DNA from: Macrocystis pyrifera
Taxonomy: Eukaryota; Sar; Phaeophyceae; Laminariales; Laminariaceae
DNA: 64,000 nucleotides
Reading direction: 5' to 3'
Assembly (NCBI GenBank): GCA_031763025.1
Contig: JASSKH010000009.1
Location: forward strand, 7,721,805-7,785,804
Part shown: in pieces, positions 13,034 to 24,169 of the stretch
Position numbering within the stretch: the first letter of the stretch is position 1
Layout of the letters: each line of letters opens with the position of its first letter
Made by a program: the position numbers and the translations under genes
Notes under the pieces: generated by a model
Told to the model about the DNA's origin: nothing
Database searches by the model: none
Seen by the model: only the letters and a program-made list of their open reading frames with translations

Positions 13034-13083
13034 AGCGAGCGTAGCGGGCTGCAAACGCCGCCCGCGGAGCGAAGCGTCTTGTA
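13034..13083. repeat. GC-rich hairpin repeat, copy 1 of 3
   Basis: The two halves GCGAGCGTAGCGGGC and GCCCGCGGAGCGAAGCG form an imperfect palindrome, followed by CTTGTA. Related copies sit at 57521-57562 and 57713-57762. Confidence 0.7.
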
Positions 13084-14306
13084 CCAAAACACAATATGAG
13101 GCCTAAATGCGTCTCGTGGAAGCGTAGGAACTTCGAGTCCTCTGCGCGCTTCGAGGCCCATTCATCGACGCGAGTGGACCTGTAGGTTTGCGTGTTCAGC
13201 TACTGTCCCGCCTTCCTCGATCGCACCCGGTAAGGGCCTGCCCGCTGGCCTGCTGAATTGGCCAGTGCGGGTGGCCTAAGCACAGATCTACGCTAAAATG
13301 TCAGGACGTCGGCATGCTGGCCTGTTTCGAAACATGAACGTTTTTCCCAAGGCGCGAGCACCGCACGAGCAAGAATTCAGAAATCCATAGAACCGGTACT
13401 AAACGAAATATCTCTGTTTATGGGTTATCAGTACATACGACAACCGATAACAACTCATCGGCTTTAGAGAAACGTACGCAAAATATTTACTAGGTACAAA
13501 AGTATTGCATGATGTGTATGGCATGAGAAAGCTGTAATTTAGCCTGCTAGGATCCACCGAAGGGGGGTCGTGAGCCCACGCGGGACATTTTATCGAGGCA
13601 AGCAGCAGCGGGCAGCTGGAAGCGTCGCAAACAATGTAGTAGTATGCTGGTGGCTCAGTTATCGTAGTAGTACTGGTATGAGGAATATCAGTGCTATACC
13701 TTGTAAATAGTGGTATAATGACTACCAGCAGAAGTAGTAGTTGTACAGTATGAATGCAGTCACAGGTTTATTTACTATAGGGGTGAGAAGGGACAGCACC
13801 CGTGCTGTGTCGTGGGTGGACGTCGCACGCACAATTGGATGATAACGAAACTCTCAATGTGGCGGAGACAGTTGTTTCGTGCGCGTCGTTGGTAATTATA
13901 TAGCTGGAAATCCACTGGATATGCCACCTGACATTTTTGTGCATTACTTTTATCGGGGGTCGATACACGATCATCGACTTCGCCTCCTGCCGACCGCTAG
14001 TAAGTACTAAGAACGTTGTCCTTCCGACTACAATATTTCGTTAACATACCTTCAACCACAACAAAATGAAGCGCACCCCTCTGAAGAACCGTTGTTATTT
14101 GCGGCCTCAGCTTAGTCTACCACACCTACACATGTCACCAATTGCGCGAAAACGTGGAGCAGCAGCGGGGATGCCCCCACCACGTCCGAGCCCCCCTTGA
14201 ACGTGTTCGGCCTATACCATGTATCTTTGTAGTATATGTCTGATAGTGATCGAGAACTTTAAGTTGCAGAATATATATATATATATTTGGTACGTACCAA
14301 CGGTAC

Positions 14307-14760
14307 AAGATTGCCGTCGGTAGTATATAGGTGCATGTCCAATAAGCTCCCCTGGGAGGGATTTTTCGTGAGCCGGAAAAGGTGTCGAACGGTCCAACGA
14401 TAAGTCCTTGAAACTATGCTGCGCCGTGAGAGGAGTCAAAAGACGCTCCGCACTGAAGCGGTACTACACTGGATTGGCGTCGGTATTAGATGCATCGTGA
14501 TTTGCGCCCCCGGTGGCGCACGGATTTTTCGTGAGTCGTGAGAGGTGTCAAACGAGCATTCCGTGAAACGGGTCAAAAGGCTCTCCCCACTAAAACAGTA
14601 CTAGATTGACATTGGTAGGAAGTTGATTGGCTGTATGCGTCGCCGGTGGCACACGGATTTGTTTCGTGAGCCGGGAGAATTTTCCAATGACGATTCCGTG
14701 AAAATATGCCTCGTCGTGGGAAGGGTCAGAAGACGCTTCACACGAAATCGTACTCGTAAG
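14307..14760. repeat. tandem repeat array, three diverged units of about 135-163 bp
   Basis: TTTTTCGTGAGYCG recurs at 14362, 14525 and (as TTTCGTGAGCCG) 14661. Each copy is followed by GTGTCRAACG-like and GGGTCAAAAG-like blocks and preceded by a CGTCGGTA or GGTGGCRCACGG block. Spacing is 163 and 135 bp. Confidence 0.7.
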
Positions 14761-15640
14761 TAGTGTTTCCAGTCCACATTTACGAATCAAATAAAGGTAT
14801 CACGTGAGTTCTACGAGCAGCAAGATACAATGGCAAACATCTAACCGGCTCGTTTTCATACGTGTCAGCGGCACTGGCGTCTCAACCAGTACAGCTATGA
14901 GTCGAGCTGCAATTTTCAACTTCGCTTACCAATGTGTATGGAAACAGGAGGTGGATGTCAGCAATTCTGACTTTGAAACGCGATACCTCGCCCAAAGCTC
15001 GAAACCGAGGGAAAGGACCTTCGAAGTATCGACTATAGTTGCCGAGAGGCATCCAGCACATGTGCTGGTTGGCATAGTAGAGGGCCTGGATTAGATACTC
15101 AAACAAGCAAACAAGCGAACGACATACTGGCGTCCGCATCCGCAGACCCTAAATAACGCTTTAGTTAGCAGGTATACATGTATTCGGAACCTCAATTTGG
15201 ACCTATTTTAGTAGGTTTTCAATTGCTCCTTCAACTGATTATGTGACAAATATTAAAGTTCCATAACAAGGTGCCTACACAGCTGTAGCCTTGCATCGAT
15301 ACTTTGCGGACGAAGAGTTGATTGGTTTCCGAGGTCGGTGCGTTGAGGTTCGGGGGGGGTATAGGCGAAAAACATGACATTTTAGGATACCCGCATTACG
15401 TTGTTGTACCCATTAGTCTGCTGCTGAGTACGAGTATGCTAGTTGATTTCGCCAAAGAGGGAAGGGATACCGTAACAAACCATCGCACACATAACATGAA
15501 AATGTCTTACCTGCATTGCGAAGCCCACACACACACGATTCTATAAATCAAGTGGAAATTTCTGCACACTACGAATGACAAAAACTCTTGAATAAATAAT
15601 AAACGCAACGACGACCAACTGTATCCCGGGACGCAGAGAA

Positions 15641-16070
15641 CCAACACTGGATTTATAACTTGAACAAATGACAAGTAGTTGAGAAAACGTCTAAGTGGCT
15701 AACTTCTTCAATTCCTAAAATAATTCAAGTCTGACAGGCTCAAAAACTATGCACTTCTTAACAACGACCGAAAACACGCACCAGGTACTTTTAATAGAAT
15801 CGAACCAGTGTAGCCGAAGGTACGGCAAAAACAATCTTTCGAAGCGAAAAATATAGAATCCGCGGTAAATGTATTGTTTTTGCTGTAACTCCGGCTGTAC
15901 TCGTTCGAATTTTTCAAGTGTAAGTGCGTTCGGTTGCTATTGAAGAGTGCATAGTTTTTGAACTTATCAGATGTAAATTATTTTTCGAATTGCAGAAGTT
16001 AGCCGCTTAGACGTTTTTTTTCTCAACTACTAATAGTCATTTTCTCAAGTTTTAATATCCAGTGCACGGT
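15641..16070. repeat. 430-bp palindrome (foldback element)
   Basis: Arm 15641-15835 is the reverse complement of arm 15873-16070 with scattered mismatches, around a 37-nt loop. Shared blocks include GTAGTTGAGAAAA, AAACGTCTAAG, GGCTAACTTCT, AAAAACTATGCACT and GCAAAAACAAT. It has no coding capacity. It looks like a non-autonomous foldback or MITE-type element; no clear target-site duplication was found. Confidence 0.8.
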
Positions 16071-17569
16071 AGGCACTATCTAATTTTCGCCTTTTGTAAC
16101 CCTTTTCTGCCTTGGATGGGGGCACCCCCCCCCCCCCCGTCGGCCTTCGAAACGGTCTTCGGTGTCGTTGTGGCTTCAAGACGAACCGGAAGTAAAAGCG
16201 ATCAATAGCTTCGACGCAGTATATAACAACAGCAATCCGTGCGTACAGTGCACCATTACTGCACCGCATGCGCCCAGGGCACCAATAACGCCCTTGCCAC
16301 ACTGTCTCTGGCGCGCAGTCCATGGCGGTGGTTTCGCACTCCACACTCCACACTAACTTCGCAGCCTGCTGCCTATACCCTCAGCGTTGGATCGTGTGAA
16401 GCTTCCAGCCATTTCGGTGGAAAATATAGAGATATCCATCCACACAGATTCTTTTCACCGTGCGCTTCGCGGTTTAGCGTACGAATACTCATAGAATAGG
16501 ATGCCTATGCGTACGTTCTAGTCGCGTGAACGGCCGTATAGGCGCGCCCAGGGAGCTGAGATCATGCGCTGTAAGCAACGTTTTGTACTTATGGCTTCCT
16601 GGCGGAAAATGATACTTGGTGCGCCACACGTTGCGGCAACCGCTACAAATGCTAGAGAATCAACATCTTACTATAACCGTGATGCGCGTGCCTTGTTTCT
16701 CGTCCATGGTCGCCAGTAGCTCTTCACGTTCACTGTCTGCTCTATACCGTAATGGCTTTGGCCTGATAGGCCATGCGATTTCAGCTTGTTACACAAGGAT
16801 TTCCATGATCGAAAACATGAAAGAGCCATATAGAAACTGTTTAGGTTTTTACTCGGAACGATTTGGAGTATTTCTACATTTGAAATTTTGAAACCCATGC
16901 AGCAAACGACATACAACACTGATCTAATGTGTAAATTTCCACTCAACGTATAGCAATTGCTTCATGGGGTTCAAGAATTATTACAGCAATCGAACCATTG
17001 CACATTGAACCAAAAAAGAACGCCGAGGCTGGTCGCTTCCTTTTTCATCCGCTGGTGTCGAGATAAACCATTGCGGGGAGATGAATATATCGACGAAAAT
17101 AGCTCAATGCACGCCTAACCTTAACCCATCGGCGAACAAAAAGAACGACATATTGCTTTTTCGTTTGTTCCAACCGCACATTCTGGTATTTTGATATGTA
17201 GTGTCATTCATAACCGTTTGATACACGGCAAGTTTTAAAGAACACGGGGCAGTTGAGGCCAGCTACCTTCCAATCAAATGGCTGAAGTAACGCAAACGAC
17301 GGGAGCCATCTTCCACTAAAATCACGGTACTACCGGGAACCACGGGAACCACGTGAAATCACGCCGCACAAAACCGAGAAGAAAAAAGGCACAGCTCGCA
17401 CACCCACAGTCACGCGACGATTGACCTTCGATCTCGAGATATAATTCACCCACCGTCAACGAGCTTGGTACCGGGCAAGGCCATCGAGTGCAAATTATGG
17501 CCTGGGAGGTATAATTGGAATCCGTGGTCTAGGGGGCGAGAGGTTGGCCGCGGCGTCCTTTGTTCTTCG

Positions 17570-18034
17570 TCAAAACTTTCAAAAAGTTCTGTGTCATGCC
17601 AACGGAGAAGAATCGAGAGTTTTTGTCGTCTGTTTTCTACACACCAGCTGCCGAATATGTTTTTAGTAGACGCCTGGCCCACCCACGCCACATATCACCG
17701 ACCGAGGTGTGAGAACTGTGAAACTAGTGTGAGTCGGAGCCTCTAACCAGCGCGCTTCATTCAGAGGTCGTGACGTAATCGTTGGGTTTGTCGATCGATG
17801 TCAGACCTGAAAAAGGGTCCATTGTTTGCCATCGGAGAGGGGTCTAGATTTTTTGTCGTCGGTCTTGTACAGACTAGTGCTAAAATGTTTTTTTTTATCA
17901 GACGCCTGGTCAGCCCACGCCACATATCACCGACCGAGGTGTGAGCACTGTGACACTAGGCTAGGTCGGAGACCTTAACCAGCGCATTCCGTTGAGATTT
18001 CGTCACGGTGTCATTGGTTTTGTCGATCGATGTC
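17570..18034. repeat. tandem duplication, two units of about 231 bp
   Basis: Both units carry CACGCCACATATCACCGACC, a GAGGTGTGAG block, AACCAGCGC and end with TTTGTCGATCGATGTC (17787-17802 and 18018-18034). Divergence is about 15-20 percent by eye. Confidence 0.75.
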
Positions 18035-18300
18035 TGCCGAGGGTTATCATAAGAGTTGGCTCTAGTCGATGGGAATAACTATACACTGCTCAAGTACCTG
18101 CCAGAACACGGGTATTATATACATTGCGCGGCGCTCAATTAAAGTCCGCGAAAGCTGTCCCGCGACGTATAAAATTAGCCTGCTTGGTAAATGTTGTATT
18201 TTTTGCTTTTGCTTGGGATCAACTCGTATGGCCAGCCTAAATGGGTTATCGTTCTGATATTGTTAATAATTTGTGTATTATCTTCCGTACGCGGACTCAG

Positions 18301-19175
18301 GCGCGGGCTGCGCAGCTCGGCGCTTTGCTCAACCGACCAAGAAACCGGGGGCTGGTGGTTCGCGGCGTTCTTTGAGGGTCGCGGTGTTTGAGCATGGCCG
18401 CGAGCTGCTTTCAGCCTCGTTTCCTGAGACGGCTGATGCCGCGCTGGAACATGTTCACGTGACACTGCACCACTAGAACGGCCCTGGAGGTGTGACCAAT
18501 TCCCGTACGCCCATCGAAGCGGAGTCCTGCCTCGCGCTCATGGACATACGCGCCTTCCACGACGTCGTTGTCATGAAGGGATATGGACCCGGCGGTACGT
18601 CACTTATGAGCGCAAACGTCATCGTGGAGGCCGACCAGAAGATCTACAACTTCGACCGCTGGCCCCAAGTCGTCCTTCAAGACTTCAAGGCGAACGAAAA
18701 ACGCTGGGTGCCCCATGGATCAGTTCAACAGGGCACGGGAGGAGATCGGTGCTGCCACCTATACCGACAACTGGCGGCAGGTCACCAATATGGAAGCTCC
18801 CAAATATGCAACCGCACTTGTGAGAAACGAGGGCCATCACCAAGTTCGACTTGGGAAAATAACGGCATCGCGGTGAGCTTCGCGGTTCGGCATGCACACG
18901 AAGACCAGCTACGTGCAGCCGCCGTGCAGCCTATGCTGTAACTGCTGCTCGGGCTGTAGCACTGGCGCCAAGAACACAGTCAATACCAACTACATTGCCA
19001 ACGCGTTTGCGCATGGAGCAGGCATCTCCACCGACATGATGGTCACGCATGTGGAGAAGGCATCTAAGCGCGCTGAAGGCACCCATCGCTACGTGGTGTA
19101 CTACAAGCCCATCGACACGCTGGCCGAGCCTAACATCTGGAGGGCTGCGGGCAATCGCTTTGTGCTGGCTGACAA
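18301..19175 (+). pseudogene. GMC/hydrolase gene, exon 2: FAD-binding and substrate-domain region
   Basis: The phase fits exon 1 so that GYG joins GAGCAARR. Readable blocks in order are VAVFEHGRELLSASFPE, FHDVVVMKGYGPGGTSLMSANV, FDRWPQV, MDQFNRAREEIGA, the cysteine-rich CSLCCNCCSGCSTGAKNTV, and FVLADK at the donor (AA|GTAAGC). The blocks lie in more than one frame and a TAG at 18474 interrupts the first, so the exon is broken several times. The Cys-rich CxxCxxCCSGC stretch is typical of the long cholesterol-oxidase-like branch. Confidence 0.8.
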
Positions 19176-19601
19176 GTAAGCTGCTATATGCTCTTTTCAT
19201 GAAAATGTTTGACTATCATATTTGACTATCGTGATAAAGGCCACCAGTCGGTACTTCCAATCATATCCGATTTGCGCGTCCACCGGGTAATGGTGCCGCC
19301 ACAGCAGCTGAATGTAATCAAGTTGCAGCTGCGTATTTTGTGTGCATGTGTGCGCGTTGCAGCGTTCTTTCGTGCGTGCGTGCATGCGTGTGTGCGTACG
19401 TGTATGTCGCGTGCGTAGAGTATGGCAAACCACACCGTGCCTGGCAAGCGTCTCATGTAGCGTGACTGCAGGAGCAATGTGTGCAACAATCGCAGGCTTG
19501 ATTGCCACTGAAATATTAACGTAGCATATTTTGTCTGGAACTTACCTACCCGCCCGTTTATGAGTATTGTTCGGTGGTACTGTATGTGTATATGCTGTTA
19601 G

Positions 19602-19735
19602 AGTGGTGCTTGGAGCACGATCGCTTGGGTCCACCAAAATCCTTCTACGGTCATCAGGCAAGCTACCCTTGTCGGAGAGGGCGAACGACAACTACAGCGG
19701 CAACGGTGACTCGCTTGGCGCCGCCACGGGCATCA
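19602..19735 (+). pseudogene. GMC/hydrolase gene, exon 3
   Basis: It opens after a TGTTAG acceptor, in phase with exon 2, giving DKVVLGARSLGSTKILLRS and then LPLSERANDNYSGNGDSLG. This is the family block in which the FAD-fold strand is followed by the GNGD motif. The exact donor is not clear; the frame stays open to 19773. Confidence 0.75.
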
Positions 19736-19894
19736 CATGTACGATTTGCAAACTTTTCGTCAGTGGTCCCTGATGACGCACGTACTTGCGCTGTTCAGCG
19801 TAACCGCTCCAACCTGGGCAAAGTGAATCAGAGCCATCGATAAGGGAATCAATGGGACTGATGATGCTTGCGGTATACCTTAATTTCTCCGCGA

Positions 19895-19948
19895 CGAAGT
19901 GTTGAAGCACTTTGCGGGAGCCGAAGTGTTGAAGCACTTTGCGGGAGC
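19895..19948. repeat. 27-bp perfect tandem duplication
   Basis: The unit CGAAGTGTTGAAGCACTTTG plus CGGGAGC occurs twice in a row without change, in the intron after exon 3. The inner part (GTGTTGAAGCAC) is itself a near palindrome. Confidence 0.9.
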
Positions 19949-20479
19949 GGCCTCATGTTGAGGCTCAGAAGTCGATTGAGACGATCAAAACATTTGAAAT
20001 CCCAATGATACTGACGAGCGTAAGTTTTTTTGGGTGTGACGTAATTGACTTATCAAGTCGTGCATTGAAACACCGTTACTTCGTTGTCGAGTGGTACTCA
20101 GTACGCGCAGTACCGTTGCCACAGTATAAACAATATGTACAATAAAGAGCATGAGTAACACAACCCCCTTATATACTTACACTGTTGCACCAACCGTCCA
20201 AGATCCTGCACCCGGCCGCATTATGTGACCGCTTGGTCTAAAGCCAATCCCTACTCTAATACTGCAATAATGTCACTGCCTCGCTGTTGGAGGCGTTAAT
20301 TATCCAAGCGAAAGCGCATGAAAGGTACTTGAAGTGCTCAAGACAGGTGCATAACGTGAGCGGATTGATGCACATGTCCCTTAATGAACAATTGATGCGC
20401 GTTATCGAGGTACTACTGAGTCATTCCGCTTGACACACCGTTGCTCCACATTCGATCCATCACACTCAACTGTCTCTTC

Positions 20480-21204
20480 CTGAATTGGGATCAAGATAGG
20501 CGACGCAACAACACTGGGTGGCGTATCGAATTCAGCAACTACTTGTGTGTCATGCTGGCGTGCATAGAAACCCAGGTTTCCATCTTTGGCAATAACGCCA
20601 GTGCCAACGCGGCGCAAGACAACAACTTTGCTGAAGGGTTCTGCTTCACCAGCGTCACCAAAGTCGTAGATATCGAGGACCTTGGCAAGGATCTCAGCGA
20701 GAAAAATGACTCCGTGGTGGAAGACTACATCGTACTCGGAGTGTTACGCGACGTGTCTAGCTTCGTCGCCAGCGTACCCGGCGTGTTGCGGGGCGTGTCC
20801 AACATCGCCGCCAGGGGCAGTACCTTCATCAAAGTGGTGGAGCACAGCCCTCAGTACCACTCCATCCGGCATCCAGACCGCTTGTATGAACCGGCGCGGC
20901 GCCGGCTGCCACGCGTGCGACGCGGTCCCAGCGACCACATCTCGACGTTTCCGGTCATGTCTCACGACGACACCAGAACGACCGGCACAATGTCCCCCGA
21001 GCGTGACAACGATGGCGACAAGCACCTGGAGTTGAGTTGGCACAACGCATCACAGAACCCTGCCTAGGCGCACTTTGCGGCGATGCTCTAACGGCTGGGT
21101 GAAGCGCTCGAGGAGGACGTCTTTGTAAGCAACCCAGCAAAGCACGCGCTACAACGGGGTTTATCCGTCCACTCCCTTGGCGGAAACTGCATGGGAAACA
21201 ACAG
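20480..21204 (+). pseudogene. GMC/hydrolase gene, exon 4: middle and GMC C-terminal motif
   Basis: Open from about 20441 to 21067. It holds NNTGWRIEF, DIEDLGKDLSEK, then STFPVMSHDDTRTTGTM, HLELSW and, after TAG and TAA codons in frame, EALEEDVFVSNPAKHAL and GLSVHSLGGNCMGNN before a GTAGGT donor. The last block matches the conserved VHPLGGC motif of GMC-type cholesterol oxidases, whose His acts near the flavin. The start of the exon is approximate. Confidence 0.7.
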
Positions 21205-21538
21205 GTAGGTCCCCAGCGACGGTTTCAAAAGTTGCTTCGCGCTGAAATCTCTCCTCGAAATACCACCCGTAAACTGCCAAAATTCCTGCAACGTGTGTGT
21301 TCAAGTGGTTAGAGTGTAGTAGGTGTTGTTACTCTTCGATTGTGTTTCACTCTATATTGCAGACGGATTGGAACTTGGTATGCGCCGTGTGTGACACTGG
21401 CAGCCGATGCAGCGTTCAAAGCAACGAACACACCGATGGCTCATGGTTACCGTACGCGAGCAAGCATGCTTCAGATTAGACTCAGGCTGCTGCTTCCGTT
21501 GTTGCTGCATTCAAACAACTATCATGTGCTCGAAACAG

Positions 21539-21710
21539 AAATGACGGCGTGGTAAAGTATTCCGGACAAGTTTGTGATGCAGACGCCGTAAACGGCACCG
21601 ATGTGCACGCGGGCCTCTACTGTGTGTGCATGGCTCTATCGTGCCAACCAGTCTTGGTGTCGATCCCCTGCCGACCATCACGGCACTGGCCGAACGTTGC
21701 ATGAGCAGGG
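21539..21710 (+). pseudogene. GMC/hydrolase gene, exon 5: GMC C-terminal block
   Basis: The acceptor CGAAACAG is in phase with exon 4 and gives NDGVVKYSGQVCDAD and GTDVHAGLY. After a small insertion and loss the family ending HGSIVPTSLGVDPLPTITAL is read in another frame. This block (DGSxxPxxLGVNP) closes the FAD-binding domain in the GMC family. Confidence 0.8.
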
Positions 21711-22218
21711 CCGCTAGCGAGCCCGATCTTACGTTAGCAACCCAATCTCACGCTTGACGAAGATCAGGTGTGTTCCATGACACGCAATGCGTGTGCGATC
21801 GGTGTCACGTTACACTATTATTATTGTTTGGTGGCATCAATAATTCGGCAGGAACATGTTGCAAATACTGCAACAAAGCAGGTGCGTACTCCAGAGCGCA
21901 TTGTTTGTGCGTACTACGTCTGACGTGCCCAGTGAAGCATACAAGCAAATCCACCGGCAAAGAAACAAATAGGCTCGGGGAAGAGCCTTTGCTGCATATT
22001 GGGAGCAATTACGATGTGGTAGACAGTGCCACCTGACAAAAACGTATCATGCCAACGTTGCACGTCCGCTATTGACCGATGCAAACGTTGCTGCCGGCGC
22101 CTCTCGTTCATGAAAATGTTAGAAATATGTATCTCGTCGAATGCAGGTGGTGCTGCGGGTGCAACTTCGGCGCAAACCGGCCGGGCGTGTCGAACCTCGC
22201 CTCACAGAAGCGTGCACC

Positions 22219-22470
22219 ATGCTCACCTTCACGGAGAGCATGGTCGGCAGCGTGTAATGTACGGCGAGCAGCGACATCGACATCGATGTCGAGACCGAAT
22301 TGAGCTTTGTACTGGTGCTGACGTTCAAGAGCCTCGCGAACGTAACGGCCGACCCCGCTACTCCGACAACACTCAGCGGCACGGTGTCGTGGGGCCAGCC
22401 CTGCCCCACCGCGAGCAGCGGCGACTTTAGGCTGTTTGAGCTACACGAGTCGGCTGTGGTGGGGAGGTGC
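22219..22470 (+). pseudogene. GMC/hydrolase gene, exon 6: linker beta-domain
   Basis: Reads MLTFTESMVGSV, a TAA, then LSFVLVLTFKSLANVTADP, LSGTVSWG and GDFRLFELHES. This follows the FTExMxG / TGTVxxP / FNLF pattern of the domain between oxidoreductase and hydrolase in the fusion family. The 3' splice site is uncertain (a GTGCAT follows GGGGAG at the end). Confidence 0.65.
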
Positions 22471-23151
22471 ATGGTGTACAGTATCGTCATGGTGACCACA
22501 GCGGACGAAGTGATAATGTGTACCTAGAGAATGTTATCCAATCAGTGCCTATATCAAGTTTACCACAACAGATGAAAGGTGACAGCACAGTAGTACTGCG
22601 CAAGCTCGATCTTGCAAACATCTAGCGTGAACTTAGGTGAATGTTGCCGTCAACCAAGCCTGCTCAACATGTTTCCAACTGCACGAATGCTGTCCTAGAG
22701 CAACATCAATATTTGTCCAAGAGAGTCTATCGTCGGTGGTTAATTGACAGATGCACTCGATATAATTCTCCGGAACGATGTACAGAAGGCAACTATTAAT
22801 AGAAGCCAGGCGACAAACCCTTAGCGCACACCGTAGCGCCCAACCGTTTATTGCGTCTTGCTACGGGTCGGCAGACCCCCCCTGCCCCCGCCTCGTGTTT
22901 TTATGTCAGCGGTGTTGTTGGATGCAGCATGACCTGGTACTGCAGCCTCAGTCGCGTTAACAAGCAGTACGCTATTAGCCAAAATGTATCTGGTCACCCT
23001 TGTTCATCGCCGTTATCGTGTGTCATTTATCGAAGTCATGCTAATCATCCCACCAGTATGCTGACAGCGTCTTCTGCCTCTACTGTTCGACAGCTATCCA
23101 TAGATACATTGTTTTCGGCTACAAGGCGGTGTAGCGGCGCCTCTACAGCAG

Positions 23152-23990
23152 GTTTCTGCCCCTGAACCTCTGGGCCGGCCCCACCACCCTCAACGTTACC
23201 ATCACCAGCCAGGCGAACACCGCGCAGGAGTGGGGAGGCACCCTGGGCATCCGCCTCACCGATCTCTTGGCCCAGATGGGGCGCTGCGTGCGTGGCGCGT
23301 GGGTGAGCTCGCTCGTCGCTCCACCTAGACAGAGCTTGTTGCCTTATTCAGCATCTTCGCAACGCAGGCGTGGCGCATGCACTAGCGGCTATGAGAATGC
23401 ACTACCCACGGACGGCCTCTTCCAGCCCATGCAGGTCCACCCCAGCACCAACGCGAGGTCGCCGACAAGGTCCGACCCCATTGGTCTGTCGCACGGCACA
23501 GGGGTGTCATCCGAGATAGTCTCACTCGTCACTGTCGACGTCAATCTCGTGGAGCGCCTGACCGCGTACGGTCTCGACGTCTTTATTCCCGAGCCGTGCA
23601 TGTCACCTGCCGTGCCTGAGGTCGTCAGCATCCAGAGCGACACCTTCGACGTGGATAGCATCGCGATAAAGGACGTGCCGGCCAAGGTGGCCGATGCGTG
23701 CGCGCACTTTGCGTGATGACACCATGGCGACGTCAACGATCTGCATGTCAACATTCATGGGCACTGCGTGGGCGGCCCGGCCTTGGCCATCGCCCTGCTG
23801 CACGACGATTGCGCCCAAATACGCTCGCAACTGAGAAGGGTGGTCTTCTCACAGTTGTCCATCTACTCGTCGCCCTCGCCGACTAACTTGCTCAAGGCGA
23901 CGTTGTGTCTTGCTGGGGTCCTGTCCATTTGTCTCTGCTCCTCGTGCTGGCGGTCGGGGCCACAGGCGTCGCTCTGTTCACTCGGTTAGC
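23152..23990 (+). pseudogene. GMC/hydrolase gene, exon 7: start of alpha/beta-hydrolase
   Basis: After a CTACAGCAG acceptor the frame reads FLPLNLWAGPTTLNVTI and LGIRLTDLLAQM, then the hydrolase oxyanion region LSHGTGVSSEIVSL, VDVNLVERLTAYGLDVFIPE and FDVDSIAIKDVPAKV. Two adjacent stops (near 23714-23719) follow. The same frame then continues with VNDLHVNIHGHCVGGPALAI, the nucleophile elbow, and SQLSIYSSPSPTNLLKA. The elbow holds Cys where most esterases have Ser; Cys is also usual in this fusion branch. Confidence 0.75.
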
Positions 23991-24169
23991 TACTACTGGT
24001 ATATCTGCTGCGTGGTTGATCGTGCTTGGAGGCGTCGCGATCGACGGCTCCCTCGTGTGGTGGGCGGTCTCGTGGGTGTGCTGGCGGCTGGGTGGCACTG
24101 ATCCGGGGTCGTACCACTCACCACCTTTCGACTGATCCCCGAGCGCGTGGACCTGGGTGCTGACGCGCG

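Larger units (their letters stand above)
12281..18300 (+). other. about 6-kb first intron of the GMC/hydrolase gene
   Basis: It starts GTGAGC and ends ACTCAG. It is roughly ten times longer than the other introns in the window and is full of repeats: a GC hairpin at 13.03 kb, a tandem array at 14.3-14.8 kb, a 430-bp palindrome at 15.64-16.07 kb, a run of 14 C from 16125, and a 231-bp tandem duplication at 17.57-18.03 kb. I see no gene inside it. Confidence 0.65.

Noticed and set aside
19340-19420. GT/GC-rich alternating stretch read as open frame on both strands
   Set aside because: Simple-sequence intron DNA of the GMC/hydrolase gene; perhaps Z-DNA prone, but not a feature of its own.
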